Below the pieces are notes generated by a model, which ran no database searches, had not been told where the DNA came from, and saw only the letters and a program-made list of their open reading frames with translations. A program made the position numbers and the translations under genes. From Arion vulgaris (Eukaryota; Mollusca; Gastropoda; Stylommatophora; Arionidae), in the NCBI GenBank assembly GCA_020796225.1, contig CM036756.1, positions 61,160,644 to 61,224,643 on the forward strand: a stretch of DNA of 64,000 bases, written 5' to 3'. Position 1 is the stretch's first letter. Each line of letters begins with the position of its first letter. Of the stretch, positions 11,160 to 22,596 are shown one piece after another.

Positions 11160-12560
11160 TGGTTCTTACTTAATTATGAAAACAAGTTCTTAATTTAATT
11201 ATGAAACCATGTTCTTTATTTGTTTATTCAAATAAGTTATTTTTTCACATGTAAACGGGTTCTTTATTTACTCAAGAAAAAAAGGTTTTTATATAATTTT
11301 GAGTACGGATTTTTTTTTATTTAATTAGGGAAAATGGTTCTTTATTTAATTATGATAACAAGTTATTTATTTATCTTGTTAAAATGTTTCTTTAGTTAAA
11401 TATAAAAACTGTTGTTTTTTGTAATTATGAAAAATTGTTTTTATTATGAAAAAAATGTTCGTTATTTAATTATGTAAAATGGTTTTTATTTAATTCTCAA
11501 AATGGGTTCTTTATTTAATTATGCAACCATGTTCTTTATTGTATATAAAAAATGTTTATATATTTACATGTAAACGGGTTCTTTATTTACTTAAGGAAAA
11601 AGGTCTTTATTTATTTATGGAAAATGTTTCTTTATGTTATTATGAAAATAGTTATTTTTTTTAATAGTGACAAATGGTACTTTATTTAATTATGACAAAG
11701 GGTTCTTTAATTAATTATGACAAATGGTACTTTATTGAATTATGACAAATGGTACTTTAATTAATTATGACAAATGGTACTTTAATTAATTATGACAAAT
11801 GGTTCTTGATTGAATTATGACAAATGGTTCTTTAATTAATTATGACAAATGGTTCTTTATTTAATTATGACAAGTGGTTCTTTATTGAATTATGACAAAT
11901 GGTACTTTAATTAATTATGACAAAATGTACTTTATTTAATTATGACAAAGGGTTCTTTATTGAATTATGACAAATGGTACTTTAATTAATTATGACAAAT
12001 TGTACTTTATTTAATTATGACAAAGGGTTCTTTATTGAATTATGACAAATGGTACTTTAATTAATTATGACAAATGGTTCTTTATTTAATTATGACAAAT
12101 GGTTCTTTATTTAATTATGACAAATGGTTCTTTATTTAATTATGACAAATGGTACTTTAATTAATTATGACAAAATGTTCTTTATTTAATTATGACAAAG
12201 GGTTCTTTTTTTAATTATGACAAAGGGTTCTTTATTTCATTTTGAATAAGGGGTCCTTATTTAAGTATGAAAAATGGTTTTTATTTAATTATTTAAAAAA
12301 TTGTTCATTATTTAATTGTGAAAATTGTTTTGTATTTGTTTATGAAATCATGTTCTTTATTTAATTATGAAAAAGGGTTCTTTATTTAATTATAAAATAC
12401 GTTCTTTAATTGTTTCTGAAAGCGTGTTCTGTATCCATTTATGCAAACGAGTTATTCATGTGTTTATAAAAACGAGTTTTGTATGTACTAATGTAAACGT
12501 GTTTACAATTCATTGTTATAAAAGGTTTCTTTATTAGTTTATAAAAATAGGTTCTGTATT
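11160..12560. repeat. 25-bp AT-rich satellite, subtype 1
   Basis: The consensus is TTCTTTATTTAATTATGACA followed by AATGG. It is most regular at 11690-12240 and degenerate on both sides. It aligns base for base with the unit at 13005-13558. Confidence 0.9.
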
Positions 12561-12564
12561 CACA

Positions 12565-12998
12565 TATGTCAGCGAGAGTTGGAAAGTAACTAAAGATATA
12601 GAAAGCAGCAAGTTGAATGCATTTGAAAATAGATGTCTGCGAAAAATAATGAATATAAAATGGAACGAATTCAGGAGAAGTGACGAAATAAGAGATATGT
12701 CTGGTCAACCACTAGTAACAATTGTTATAAGAAGGAGAAGATGGAGATATGTTGGACACACCTTGAGAAGAAATGATAAAGAATATCAAAGCAGGCGATA
12801 AAGTGGGATGCAAAGGGTTCAAGAAAGAGAGGACGACCTAGGGAGACCCTGAAACGAACTTTGCTGAAAGAGGCAAGAAATATCTAAGTCCCATTGTGGA
12901 TATTGAATGATTTTCCCATGATAGATCGGTATGGAGAAATTGCTTGAATGCCCTATGTAACGTATAACGGTGCTCGAGGAATTATTATTATCATTATT
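12565..12998 (+). mobile_element. LINE group S 3' fragment inside the satellite
   Basis: It encodes [50 protein letters not shown] and, after frame changes, [14 protein letters not shown]. It ends in an ATT-rich tail. It is nearly identical to the 3' half of 55936-56796 and splits the 25-bp array. Confidence 0.9.
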
Positions 12999-13004
12999 AT
13001 TCCC

Positions 13005-13558
13005 TTATGTAAATGGGTTCTGTATTCACTTACGTAAACTGGTTGTGTATTCACTTATGTAAGCGGGTTCTATATTCACTTATGTAAGCGGGTTCTATAT
13101 TCACTTATGTAAGCGGGTTCTATATTCACTTATGTAAGCGGGTTCTATATTCACTTATGTAAGCGGGTTCTATATTCACTTATGTAAGCGGGTTCTATAT
13201 TCACTTATGTAAGCGGGTTCTATATTCACTTATGTAAGCGGGTTCTATATTCACTTATGTAAGCGGGTTCTATATTCACTTATGTAAGCGGGTTCTATAT
13301 TCACTTATGTAAGCGGGTTCTATATTCACTTATGTAAGCGGGTTATATATTCACTTATGTAAGCGGGTTCTATATTCACTTATGTAAGCGGGTTCTATAT
13401 TCACTTATGTAAGCGGGTTCTATATTCACTTATGTAAGCGGGTTCTATATTCACTTATGTAAACGGGTTCTATATTCAATTATGTAAGCGGGTTCTATAT
13501 TTACTTATGTAAGCGGGTTCTATATTCACTTATGTAAGCGGGTTCTATATTCACTTAT
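13005..13558. repeat. 25-bp satellite, subtype 2
   Basis: The consensus is TTATGTAAGCGGGTTCTATA followed by TTCAC, about 22 highly uniform copies. The phase and length match subtype 1, with substitutions concentrated in ACAAATGG against TAAGCGGG. Confidence 0.95.
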
Positions 13559-13955
13559 GTCAGTCGTTTGTTGACATCACATATGTCAGTCGGTTGTTGA
13601 CATCACACATGCCAGTCGTTTGTTGATATCACATATGCCAGTCGTTTGTTGACATCACATATGTCAGTCGTTTGTTGACATCACATATGTCAGTCGTTTG
13701 TTGACATCACATATGTCAGTCGTGTGTTGACATCACATATGTCAGTCGTTTGTTGACATCACATATGTCAGTCGTTTGTTGACATCACATATGTCAGTCG
13801 TTTGTTGACATCACATATGTCAGTCGTTTGTTGACATCACATATGTCAGTCGTTTGTTGACATCACATATGTCAGTCGTTTGTTGATATCACATATGTCA
13901 GTCGTTTGTTGACATCACATATGTCAGTCGTTTGTTGACATCACATATGGCAGTC
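13559..13955. repeat. 26-bp satellite, subtype 3
   Basis: The consensus is TATGTCAGTCGTTTGTTGAC followed by ATCACA, about 15 copies. It follows subtype 2 without a spacer and looks related to it with one inserted base. Confidence 0.93.
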
Positions 13956-14522
13956 GTTATGTAATATAAATAAACGGAAGTTGATAAACATGCTCAGGTA
14001 GCAGCAGGTGTGATGTTTAAAACAACAACACAAAACACTACTTTAGGGACCATTATTGTTCATTCATTCATTCTTTCATATCCACATTTGACTAACTTGT
14101 ACTCACGTCTGTGTTTCCATACAGTAACCAACCTACGAATTTTCGTTAAGTTTTATCAACAAAAATTAGTGTGTTTTTTTTAATTTTCTTTTACATTCTA
14201 TTTACAGCTTAATTTCACAACCTACTTACAAATAGCGCTGTTTGATATCCACACTTTCCGTCTGAATATATCAAAATGAAACATTACAGAATCATGAAAC
14301 AGTTTGAAAACACGTGTAAAACGCGAATTGTGAATCGAGCTGCTAACACCGCTGTATCATAACTACGGTAACCCATTTTGCACATATTTTCGTTTTGTTC
14401 GAGTTTGGGAAGTACTTTTAAGTCAGCGGTCTGTAAGCATGATTCGAAATCGAAAGCGGCGTGATCCGATTCCTGGTTAAAACACGCCCCGAACGGTAGT
14501 TTTAAAAAAATGTAAATATCAT
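13956..14522. other. Unassigned stretch
   Basis: An open frame on the minus strand (14284-14646) runs from the SINE at 14523 into unique sequence. I recognise no domain in it. Confidence 0.35.
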
Positions 14523-14640
14523 GATGTATAATGGGGTATACGGTGTTAGGGCTGTATTTTTCATTGACCATCGTCACATTATGGGTACTGTGGTTAACAT
14601 CACACAGACCGCCTTTATTCCCCGGTGCTTTATCTTGAAG
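14523..14640 (-). mobile_element. SINE family H, 3' part
   Basis: Shares GGGGTATACGGTGTTAGG, CATTGACCATCG and AACATCACACAGACCGCCTT with the copies at 45273 and 48387. The tRNA-like head is missing. Confidence 0.7.
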
Positions 14641-14798
14641 AGGCAACGATCAGAAAAAACGGCTTTAAAGACACTCTTAAAGTGTTTCTAAAATGCTTCG
14701 ATATAGAGAATCAAGTTTGCTGGGAACGAACGAACACTTTTCTTTTCTTTATGTCATCAAGATTATAAAATTGCAAGCCAGCATACAGTTATATGTCA

Positions 14799-15324
14799 CG
14801 CCCGAGTGGTTACCGGGGCCTAAATTTGGGGTGTAAAGAATAGAACCACTGTTACCTGCCACGCATGTCGTAAGAGGCGGCTAAGGAGGTTTGGCTGAAA
14901 TCGGATGCATGTGTGCGCCAGGGAATGCTAAACCGAAACAAATGCTTGCAGAAAACGGATGCACCAGGCCGTAAGGCGCATAACATGGTGCAACGACCCT
15001 CATAATGAGGAATGGGATAGCGGATTCTACGGCCGCCAATCAGCATCGGAGATTTAGCCACGGAGTAAGAATGTCAGACGCAGTAAGAACATCACGGAGG
15101 TGGCCAAAACTTACTGCGGGAAGAGGTCGGCACAAACGGGGAAGCAGAAATCATAGGAATTATATCCTACAGAACTGCCCCAGTATGTAGACTTGAGAAG
15201 AAAGAGGTGACCCACTTACACCAGCGTCCAAGACAAACTGTATGGAGTGGCTGATAATCTGAGGCAGATGGCTGCCTTTATTAGAGAATCCGAAATCCAA
15301 ATCTAGTGAGAACGCAGAATAAGA
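14799..15324 (+). mobile_element. SINE family C (SINE-LINE chimera)
   Basis: It starts with the family-A head (CGCCCGAGTGGTTACCGG through GAAATCGGATGCATGTGT), then changes to a body ending in a LINE-type coding module ([11 protein letters not shown], then [20 protein letters not shown]). AGTTATATG at 14787-14795 and 15325-15333 is a likely 9-bp duplication. Its reading frame is broken, unlike the copy at 46315-46833. Confidence 0.88.
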
Positions 15325-15344
15325 AGTTATATGGCCGTACATTT

Positions 15345-16160
15345 AATAGCTTCAAGGTTAAGAGGGAGTCAAATATGGTTGTGTCCTTGCCCCCACTCTC
15401 TTTGGCATCTTTCCGCAGTCCTTTATACCATGCCTTTCGGGGATGCTGGTGACGATGTTTTCATCCACGCTAGGTCTGATGGTTCATTCTTCAACCTGGC
15501 TCGCTTAAGAGCCAAGACAAAAATGACAAAAATCCTTTTCAATGGATTCCTGTTAGCTGACGATGCTGCCCTAATCGCACACGGTGAGGCTAGACTGCAA
15601 CGCCTGATCAATCACTTGGCCATGGCATGTGGCCTATTTTCTTTGACTATAAGTGTCACCAATACAGTGGTTTTATGTCAGGAAGTAATACATCAACAAA
15701 TATCACTTTAAATGATAACCATCTAACAACAGTTCAAAAATGTTGCTATCTTGAATCCTTAGTCATTGCCAGTCTTTCTCTTGATGAAGAAATCAACGCT
15801 CGATTAGGTAGCACGGCTATTACATTCGGCAAACTATCAAAGCGAGTGTGGGACAACAAAAAATTAACATTGCAGACGAAGACTCAAATATATTGAGACT
15901 GTATATTTAGCTATTTACTATATGGCTCAGAAACATGGACAGTCTAATCAAGACATAAGAGGAGACTTAAAATATTTCACCTTCGATATCTCCGCAAGAT
16001 TATGAACATCATAAGCATGCTCAGCAGTAGAAGACTAATGTGGTTAGGGTATGTGAAAAGCAGGAACAAAAGTCGCATACCTCAACAGGTGTTGTTCTGT
16101 GAACTTTCGGAAGGGAAGAGGCACCAAGATAACAAGGCAGACCACTGCTCAGATATAAGG
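15345..16160 (+). mobile_element. LINE reverse transcriptase fragment
   Basis: It encodes FGDAGDDVFIHARSDGSFFN, LARLRAKTK, FLLADDAALIAHGEARLQRL (the RT active-site box in variant form LADDA), SLDEEINARLGSTAITFGKL and LMWLGYVKSR. Stops and frame changes make it dead. The C-terminus resumes at 16405 after a SINE. Confidence 0.85.
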
Positions 16161-16165
16161 ATGTG

Positions 16166-16400
16166 GGTCTCTATGGCTAAGTGGTTACGCCCTTGCCTTG
16201 CGTTCCGAATGTCGTCGGTTCGAATACGGACCGCGCCGTTCTGTTCAAGCGTGCACTTTTTTTCTAGAGACCCCTAGGATGGCTGCTGGAGCTCGTCCTT
16301 TGTACAATACTCTCGACAGATGGCATACCACTTCTACAGAGAAGGAACAAGTTATATTGAGAAAAACCCCGTTGCAATGAAGTCAATCCTCCGACTTTAG
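16166..16400 (+). mobile_element. SINE family F, full length with tRNA-like head
   Basis: The head ATGGCTAAGTGGTTACGCCC resembles a Leu/Ser tRNA A box and CGGTTCGAATACGG a B box. The body ends in GCAATGAAGTCAATCCTCCG. It lies within the LINE of 15345-16600. Confidence 0.88.
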
Positions 16401-16404
16401 ACCC

Positions 16405-16600
16405 TTTAAGGATGTCTTCCCTTAATTAATAACTTTTCTATCGGTCCCAACAAATGGGGAAAGCTAGTTGGTGACCGAGTTATGTGGAAAACAACATTAG
16501 ACAAATGTGCAGAATCTTTTGAAAAGATATTTAGGGATAAATTGAAAAGCAGGGGAAGTAAGCCCAAAAACAGAAGTTAGCACAGTAAAACACTTGCCAA
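16405..16600 (+). mobile_element. LINE C-terminus after the SINE
   Basis: It encodes DRVMWKTTLDKCAESFEKIF, typical of the last part of a LINE polyprotein. I read it as the continuation of 15345-16160. Confidence 0.65.
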
Positions 16601-16824
16601 TTAACTATCTGTAAATACGAAAAAAGCCATATACTCTTTCGTAATGTCTCCTATGAATTCCAGCCTATGCTAAGAAGTCCGTGCACTGCCTCCTGGTCCC
16701 ACGGCAGATAGAGCAAGAGAACACGAATACAGAAGAAGAGGTAGATCAGAGGAGAGAATGAACGAGAAGTGGACGTAACGGACGGACTGGACAGAAACAG
16801 TTTAGAAGAAAGACAGAAGATTGA

Positions 16825-17165
16825 CTTGCCCTCAAGTATTTATAAATTGCCTACTGGAATTGTCGAAATGCAAAACAACGAGCACCAATCCTAAAAGAAG
16901 CTGGTTCATTATTTTGACATCTTCGTGATTAATGAAACCAGTTTGCAGCAGGATAAAGCCATTAAGTTTCCATGCTTCAAATGTTTTATATTCCACTCCC
17001 AGTGAACACGACAGAGAACGAAGACGTGATATTTATGTGAACCATTGTCTACCCACAACTACCTTGATGTATATGATTCCTTACCTGAAGGTGTGAGATT
17101 ACACAGGATTCAGACAGCAATTTATGATCCAGTTATGGCAAATCTATAACAGATACACCTTATTT
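16825..17165 (+). mobile_element. LINE endonuclease-domain fragment
   Basis: Pieces in two frames read YWNCRNAKQRAPILKEAGS, FVINETSLQQDKAIKF and LPEGVRLHRIQTAIYDP, which match the order and style of the apurinic-like endonuclease domain of jockey-type LINEs (WNCR start, then an NET motif). Frame changes and stops are present. Confidence 0.6.
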
Positions 17166-17395
17166 ACTAACTCTTTGCCTTGTGAGTCGAAGGTCGTGGG
17201 TTCGAATCCGGACCGCGCCGCTCTGTTCACGAGTGCAGTTTTTCCAGAGACTCCTAGGATTGTTGCTGGAGCTACGGAGTTCGTGTTTTGTGCAATACTC
17301 TCGGCAGGTGGCATGTCATTTCTGCAGAGAGTGACCGAGCCATATGGGGTAAAACCTGGTGCAATGAAGTCAATCCTTCGACTGTAAAAATCCTT
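17166..17395 (+). mobile_element. SINE family F, head partly lost
   Basis: Box B (GGGTTCGAATCCGG) and the body through GCAATGAAGTCAATCCTTCG are present; the A box is replaced by the end of the LINE fragment. Confidence 0.85.
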
Positions 17396-17546
17396 TATTT
17401 ACTAACATCGTATTGCATATAACTGGGTATTTCTTGAAAAACTCTCGCGTGTTCCGGGCACAAAGTTTTTTAATAACAGATGACATCAACGCTCGATTGA
17501 AGGAGCAGGGTAAAGGTACTGAAAATAGATAGTGTAGCGCTTTGAG

Positions 17547-17861
17547 TTAAACTTTACTAAGCTCTGACCTGTCTATTTTGAATGACGGTTGTCCAATTCG
17601 ATTAGTGTCCAGATTTGAGGACACAGATGGTATCACCGATCTGGCACTCTTCTCTGCTACCGAACTCTGCTGCATTTGCTCGATGTAATGCCCTAGGGGC
17701 AGGACTCCTTTCTGCAGTTCTCTTGGTAGAATAAAAAAGTTGAAAAAAACGTGGTTAACAAAGAAGTCTGCTACAAAGTCATGGCAAAGTACCCGAAAGA
17801 AACAACTGATAAATTTGCCTGATGTGGATGAGAAGTCTGCTGTCCGACACAAAGCCAGCAA
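17547..17861. other. Unassigned open region
   Basis: A minus-strand open frame of about 100 codons without recognisable motifs. The plus strand has LINE-like text (KKSATKSWQSTRKKQ) but nothing decisive. Confidence 0.3.
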
Positions 17862-17967
17862 TCACTTCAAAGAATTGGTCACTTGAGCAAACAGTGAGTT
17901 ATATGAGGCTTTCATAACACAATCCTGTGGTGACAAGTCGCTACATCATTTTTGGCATTTTCATCGC

Positions 17968-18225
17968 AGAATCTTCTTCAAACTCTCCATATCGACCATT
18001 TGTCAACCACTGCGTGATTTGTATGTGATCCGAGCCTAAGAGCGATTGTATGTTGTGCCAGTTATACGCCTACAAGTAGGCCAGCACATCCGATTTCTGC
18101 GCTGCTTTTTATTTACTAGAGTAGCATCCCCAATGCCTACATCAGTCGCCTCTTACGACATGCATTGTAGGTCGCAGTTGTACTATTCTTTGCTTCCCTT
18201 GCGGGCCCTGGCACCACAAAGGCGA
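17968..18225 (-). mobile_element. SINE family B
   Basis: Reverse copy with CCATATCGACCATTTG, CCTAAGAGCGATTGTATG, CTACAAGTAGG and GGGCCCTGGCACCACA. Full length apart from a short tail. Confidence 0.87.
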
Positions 18226-18420
18226 ACTATCGCAGAATCAAGAGAAGGACTATCGGATAGTCTTTTGCTAATTTACTCGACTCGTCAGGTTCCCTGTTGG
18301 TAACAGAGGCAGAATATGCACATGCTTTCTGTAGCATTGTGTGGGTCGGACAGAAAAGTTGGATAAAGATGACCGCCATTAGATTATGAATGTTCGTTAT
18401 GTTACTAATACTGGAGAATG

Positions 18421-18624
18421 CCCGCGTGCCCAGCGTGTTCGCAGCGCGTTGGACTACGGGTGACTAGTCCTCTGTAAGTGCGGGTTCAACTCCGCAGACT
18501 GGCAGAAACGTTACAGGTTCCCTAGATTTAGGGTGTTCGTGGCACCGAGCCGAAGGGTTACGATGTCCATTACACCGAGCCGAAGAGCTTTCAGCTCAAG
18601 TGCTTCTGGAAAAAAAAAAAAAAA
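18421..18624 (+). mobile_element. SINE family E (tRNA-headed)
   Basis: The head CCCAGCGTGTTCGCAGCGCG then GGGTTCAACTCCGC has the A- and B-box layout of a tRNA. The body repeats GTGGCACCGAGCCGAAGGGT and ends in GCTTCTGGAAAAAA. Copies lie at 22128, 27110 and 37531. Confidence 0.88.
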
Positions 18625-18650
18625 TACTGGAGAATCTTACATTGAATTCT

Positions 18651-18909
18651 CGCCCGAGTGGTTACCGGGGCCCACATTTGGGGTGTAAAGAATATAACCA
18701 CTGTTACCTGCCAAGCATGTCGTAAGAGGCGACTAAGGAGGTTTGGCTGAAATCGGATGCACATGTCCTAAACGTGTAGAAGTCTATGCGTTTAGGGGCC
18801 TACCAAACCAATGTGCAACGTATACACGTTCTTGGCAAAGATCAAACATATCACAAAGAGTGATTAAAATTGGTCGTAAAGAACGAACGCAAAGAAGAAG
18901 AAGAAGAAG
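18651..18909 (+). mobile_element. SINE family A with target-site duplication
   Basis: Full length. ACATTGAATTCT at 18639-18650 and 18910-18921 is a perfect 12-bp duplication. Confidence 0.94.
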
Positions 18910-18959
18910 ACATTGAATTCTTAAGAAAGGGGGATTTAGTAAATGAACTCAAAGTCAGC

Positions 18960-19364
18960 CACAGCACTGCTTCAGGGTCTGATAGTGTTCAGAATATCCA
19001 CAAAAAAAAACTCAAATTGGACTTTTATTAATACGGTTGGGATGAATGTCAACAACAGTATACGAGATACTGTGGTACCTGAGAATTGACTCCATAGCAT
19101 AGCTATTTACGACTGCTTCATAAACATGGGAAAGATCCTAAACTGATCAGCAGCAAAATACTCACCTTGCAAAATGTATATGGCAAATTACTAGAGAAGA
19201 TAGTGGCCAGAAAGGTATTGTGTCACCAGAAGACAGACCACATCCTCTCTGTTACTATGAGTAGCTACCGACCACTGAAAAGGGCTTGGGACAGTGTTGG
19301 CACGTTTGCTTAAAATGTTTACGAGGGTTTTCAATCTAATCAAGAGACAGAACATATCTCAACA
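18960..19364 (+). other. Possible LINE RT fragment, otherwise unassigned
   Basis: Around 19085-19290 the text resembles the start of a LINE RT domain (KILTLQNVYGKLLEKIVARK), but the frame is broken and I see no catalytic motif. Confidence 0.35.
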
Positions 19365-19432
19365 ATAATTTCAACAATAATCTCAACAATAATCTCAACA
19401 ATAATATCAACAATAATCTCAACAATAAGCGT
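19365..19432. repeat. 12-bp tandem repeat
   Basis: About five copies of CTCAACAATAAT. Confidence 0.85.
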
Positions 19433-19539
19433 TTGAACTTCATGATTTTTAGCATTGGTCTTGTTAATATTTATCCAAAATTCTCGTCAAGAATGGTTTC
19501 ATTTCTTGCAACTTAATTCACTGGAAACAACTAATAATG

Positions 19540-19790
19540 AGAGTGAAACATGCAACTAAGAATGAGATAACTGAAGTATGTTCGACATATAAAAAGGCAC
19601 CAAGGGTTGGAAAAGACCATCATGGAATGTGGCATCCCAAATAAGAAGAAAAGAGGAATACCAAGGAGAAGATGGATGTAAGATGTAACTGATGGTTTGA
19701 GCATGAAAACTGCAGAGGCTGGACATATGGCCTATGAGAGAGAGAAATTCCGAATAACTATTAGGGTATCTAACTTCTGCACAGAACACT
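19540..19790 (+). mobile_element. LINE 3' fragment
   Basis: It encodes VRHIKRHQGLEKTIMECGIP, then KKKRGIPRRRWM and DVTDGLSMKTAEAGHMAYER. The same tail occurs at 51335-51640 (plus) and 37985-38320 (minus). Confidence 0.78.
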
Positions 19791-19844
19791 CTATTTGATG
19801 ATGAATCTCATTGAAAACGTTAAGGAAGTAAATCGAATCTTTTC

Positions 19845-20640
19845 TTCTTTTTCAGCGATCTCTGTGTTACCACATGTTACTGTCTTAGTTTACTGTGGAC
19901 CACAACTGGGCAGTCAGCTTCAGGTCTGTCAGGTTTCCCAAAGCTTAGTTTTTAGGTCGACTTTGTGTGGCCACGTGTTGCTTCTCAATTCACCCAGGAA
20001 AGGACAATCTTGCAGGACATGCTCCGGTGTCTGTTCCGCCTGCTGACACTGGCTGAGAGCTGTTTGACTTAGTCCTATTCTATGTAAGTGTTTGTTGAAT
20101 CTGCAGTGTCCGGTACGTAGATGAAATATAATGACCTGGTCTGTTCTGCTTAGGTCTTTGATGAAGTCTTTTTCCATAATCATATCCAGTGTTTGTCTTT
20201 CAGTCTACTGCAGATTTTCTCTGTATGAGGGTTTTGACCTCTTGAAAAGACCTGGGTTGGTAAATTTGCTCTTTGGCACTGCCCTCCTTAGCTAATACAT
20301 CGGCACTCTCATTGCCTGCAATGCCACAGTGAAATGGAATGCACTGCATGGGAATTTCGGCCTTTTCTGAAAGCTGAGCAAGTTCTCTTTTTAGGTTTTG
20401 TACTGTGCTGTTAGTGGATTTAACCTCCAGGGTTTGCATAGCTGACAGTGAGTTTGTAAAAAATACTACCTTGCCTGTAGGTGCTTGCAGCTTATTCATG
20501 TGTTGTGCTGCCATCAGAAGGACTAAGAGTTCTGCTTTGTAGTGGGGAAATATTCGTCCAGTAGGGACCACTAGAGACACAGTAGTGATATCTGGATGAC
20601 TCCTGCTCCACCACTAATGGTTGCCTCTATTGCCGATCTA
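19845..20640 (-). mobile_element. LINE group R: RNase H and C-terminal module
   Basis: The minus strand reads VPTGRIFPHYKAELLVLLMA, VVFFTNSLSAMQTLEVKST and IPFHCGIAGNESADVLAKEG (RNase H with the C-terminal His and Asp), then [53 protein letters not shown] and KTKLWETL. The frame changes once between the two open parts. Confidence 0.9.
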
Positions 20641-20966
20641 TCACGTTAATGGAGGCGGGTGAACTTGCTAGAGCCCAAGCGTTCTTATGGCGAACTGTTA
20701 TGAGAGAAACTTCTGCAAAGGACATACTACACGACGAAGCTCATCAAACTTCAGTAAAACAAAATTTATAAACAAGCTTTGTAAGGCTAGCTTGCAAATT
20801 TGGATATCTCTAGCTCTTTGCAACATTGCAACATTAAATTGTTACAGTTTCATTTTCCCTTTTTTCAAATTTCAGTACTTACACCTATAGACCTATGTGT
20901 TCAAATCCATGTACTCGTACGATCACGCAGGTGAAAGTGATTCTCAACTTTTCTAACGATGATAAC
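20641..20966. other. Unassigned stretch
   Basis: No motif or repeat recognised before the MITE at 20967. Confidence 0.35.
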
Positions 20967-21129
20967 CAGTGGCGGCTCGTGATCATCTTTGTTGGTGGGG
21001 CCAGACATTTTTTCCGGATAAATCATGGTTTTTGGTTGCTATATTTTAACTTATAGAATAATAAATACACGTTATACATTATTTCTTGTGGGGCCGGCCC
21101 CACTGGCCCTTAATGACGAGCCGCCACTG
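20967..21129. mobile_element. hAT-like MITE copy 1
   Basis: 163 bp with inverted ends CAGTGGCGGCTCGT and ACGAGCCGCCACTG, flanked by a perfect 8-bp duplication ATGATAAC (20959-20966, 21130-21137). No coding capacity. Sister copies are at 36125 and 36488. Confidence 0.9.
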
Positions 21130-21649
21130 ATGATAACACTCAGAACCGTCAACGTAACTGAGCTATCTGATTTAACATTGCTATTTTAAGGAAGACTAAG
21201 CGAGCTGAGCACTTATAGATGTGTTCTATGTACATGTGTATTCGCTATAACCAGATTTCGAGTTTACCTATTATTTGTATGTTACTTAAAACCAAATTTA
21301 ATCATTGTAATATAATGTGTGAGAATGGTATACCATAGAAACGTCTGTCAGAACGTTGTAACAGTACGCATCAGACCCTACAGGGATTAATCGGCTGGCA
21401 GAAGCAGCAATTATTTCTCTCTTCGGGGTTGCCGCCAGACGACTACTTGCATCAATGACTCAGTAACAGATTTGACGACGATAGAACATCAACGGTTCTT
21501 TAGCTGTCGTCTCAACGATAACCGCTTGACCCCAACTGTCAGACAACGCCAGTAGTCAATAAGACTTACTGCCCCTCCCCAATCCCAAAATATATTTTTT
21601 TTAATTCTTAGGGCTTCTCAACTGGTATGTTTATTTCCATATTCATCTA
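21130..21649. other. Unassigned stretch
   Basis: No gene, tandem repeat or family member recognised. Confidence 0.35.
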
Positions 21650-21890
21650 GAAGGGCCTAATGTCGAAGGATTGACTTCAGTGCACCGGGTTTTACCCAAT
21701 ATGGATATGCCCCTCTTCGCAGAACTGGCACGCCATCTGCCGAGAGTATTTTACAAAGCACGAACTTGGTAGCTCCTACAATAATCCTAGAGGTCTCTGG
21801 GAAAATGCACTCGTGAATAGAACGACGCGGTCCGGATTTGAATACTAGACCTTCAGAACGCAAGGCAAATGCGTAACCAAATAGTCCCAG
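21650..21890 (-). mobile_element. SINE family F
   Basis: Reverse copy from GAAGGATTGACTTCAGTGCA to the head complement with GGTCCGGATTTGAATACTAG and GCGTAACCAAATAG. The body is complete and the tRNA boxes are partly eroded. Confidence 0.85.
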
Positions 21891-22127
21891 TTACCTGTTC
21901 CTTTCTTCTTCATCTAGTACAGACTAATGTGTACATCTATTAAGTTGTTGGTACAAATGCTAGTGCGTATATGTGTGTGCGAGCATGTATATGTGTATGT
22001 ATGCTTGAGCGTGCGGACATGTGTTTGTTTGTGAATGTGTGTGAATGTGTTTGGTAATTGAGCAATCATTATCATCTACCTTGTTCCTGTTGGAACTTGG
22101 CTCTTATGACCACCCATGGCTCGCCTG

Positions 22128-22321
22128 CCCAGCGTATCGGTAGCGCGTTGGACGACGGGTGACAAGCCCCTGTGAGTGCGATTCAATTCCGCGGGCTGCC
22201 AGAAAAAACACAGGTTCTCCAGATTTACGGTGTTCGTGGCACCGAAACGAAGGGTTACGATGCCTAAGGCACCAAGCCGAAGAGCTGAAAGCTCAAGTGC
22301 TTCTGGATCGGGGGAAAAAAA
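22128..22321 (+). mobile_element. SINE family E
   Basis: The head CTGCCCAGCGTATCGGTAGC and B-box-like GATTCAATTCCGC, body with GTTCGTGGCACCGA, tail GGGGGAAAAAA. It abuts a family-B SINE directly. Confidence 0.87.
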
Positions 22322-22593
22322 TGATCACCCGTGTGTTGCCGGGGCTTGCAAGGGGAGCAAAGAATAGTAACACTGCGACCTACAGGGTGTGACGTAAGAG
22401 ACAACTGAGGTAGGGGCCTAAGGAAGCTACCCTAGTAAATAAAGAGCATCGCAGAAATCGGATGTGCTGACCTACTTGTATAGGCGCATAACTGGCATAA
22501 CGTAAATTGCTCTTAAGCTCAGATCACACACAAAGCACAAAGAGTGGTTTAACGAGTGGTCGATATGGAGCGTTCGAAAAAGAAGAAGCTCTT
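22322..22593 (+). mobile_element. SINE family B
   Basis: Head CCCGTGTGTTGCCGGGGC, AAGAATAGTAACACTGCGAC, CCTAGTAAATAAAGAGCATC, GCTGACCTACTTGTATAGGC, and an eroded GAAAAAGAAGAAG tail. Forward orientation. Confidence 0.87.
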
Positions 22594-22596
22594 ATG

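Noticed and set aside
13005..13955. CRISPR-like array
   Set aside because: Units are contiguous with no unique spacers, and the setting is an animal genome.
16166..16235. A true Leu/Ser tRNA gene
   Set aside because: Same reason: it is the head of SINE family F, found in many copies.
18421..18500. A true tRNA gene
   Set aside because: A- and B-box matches are present, but there is no matching acceptor stem, and the same head recurs with a SINE body in three other places.
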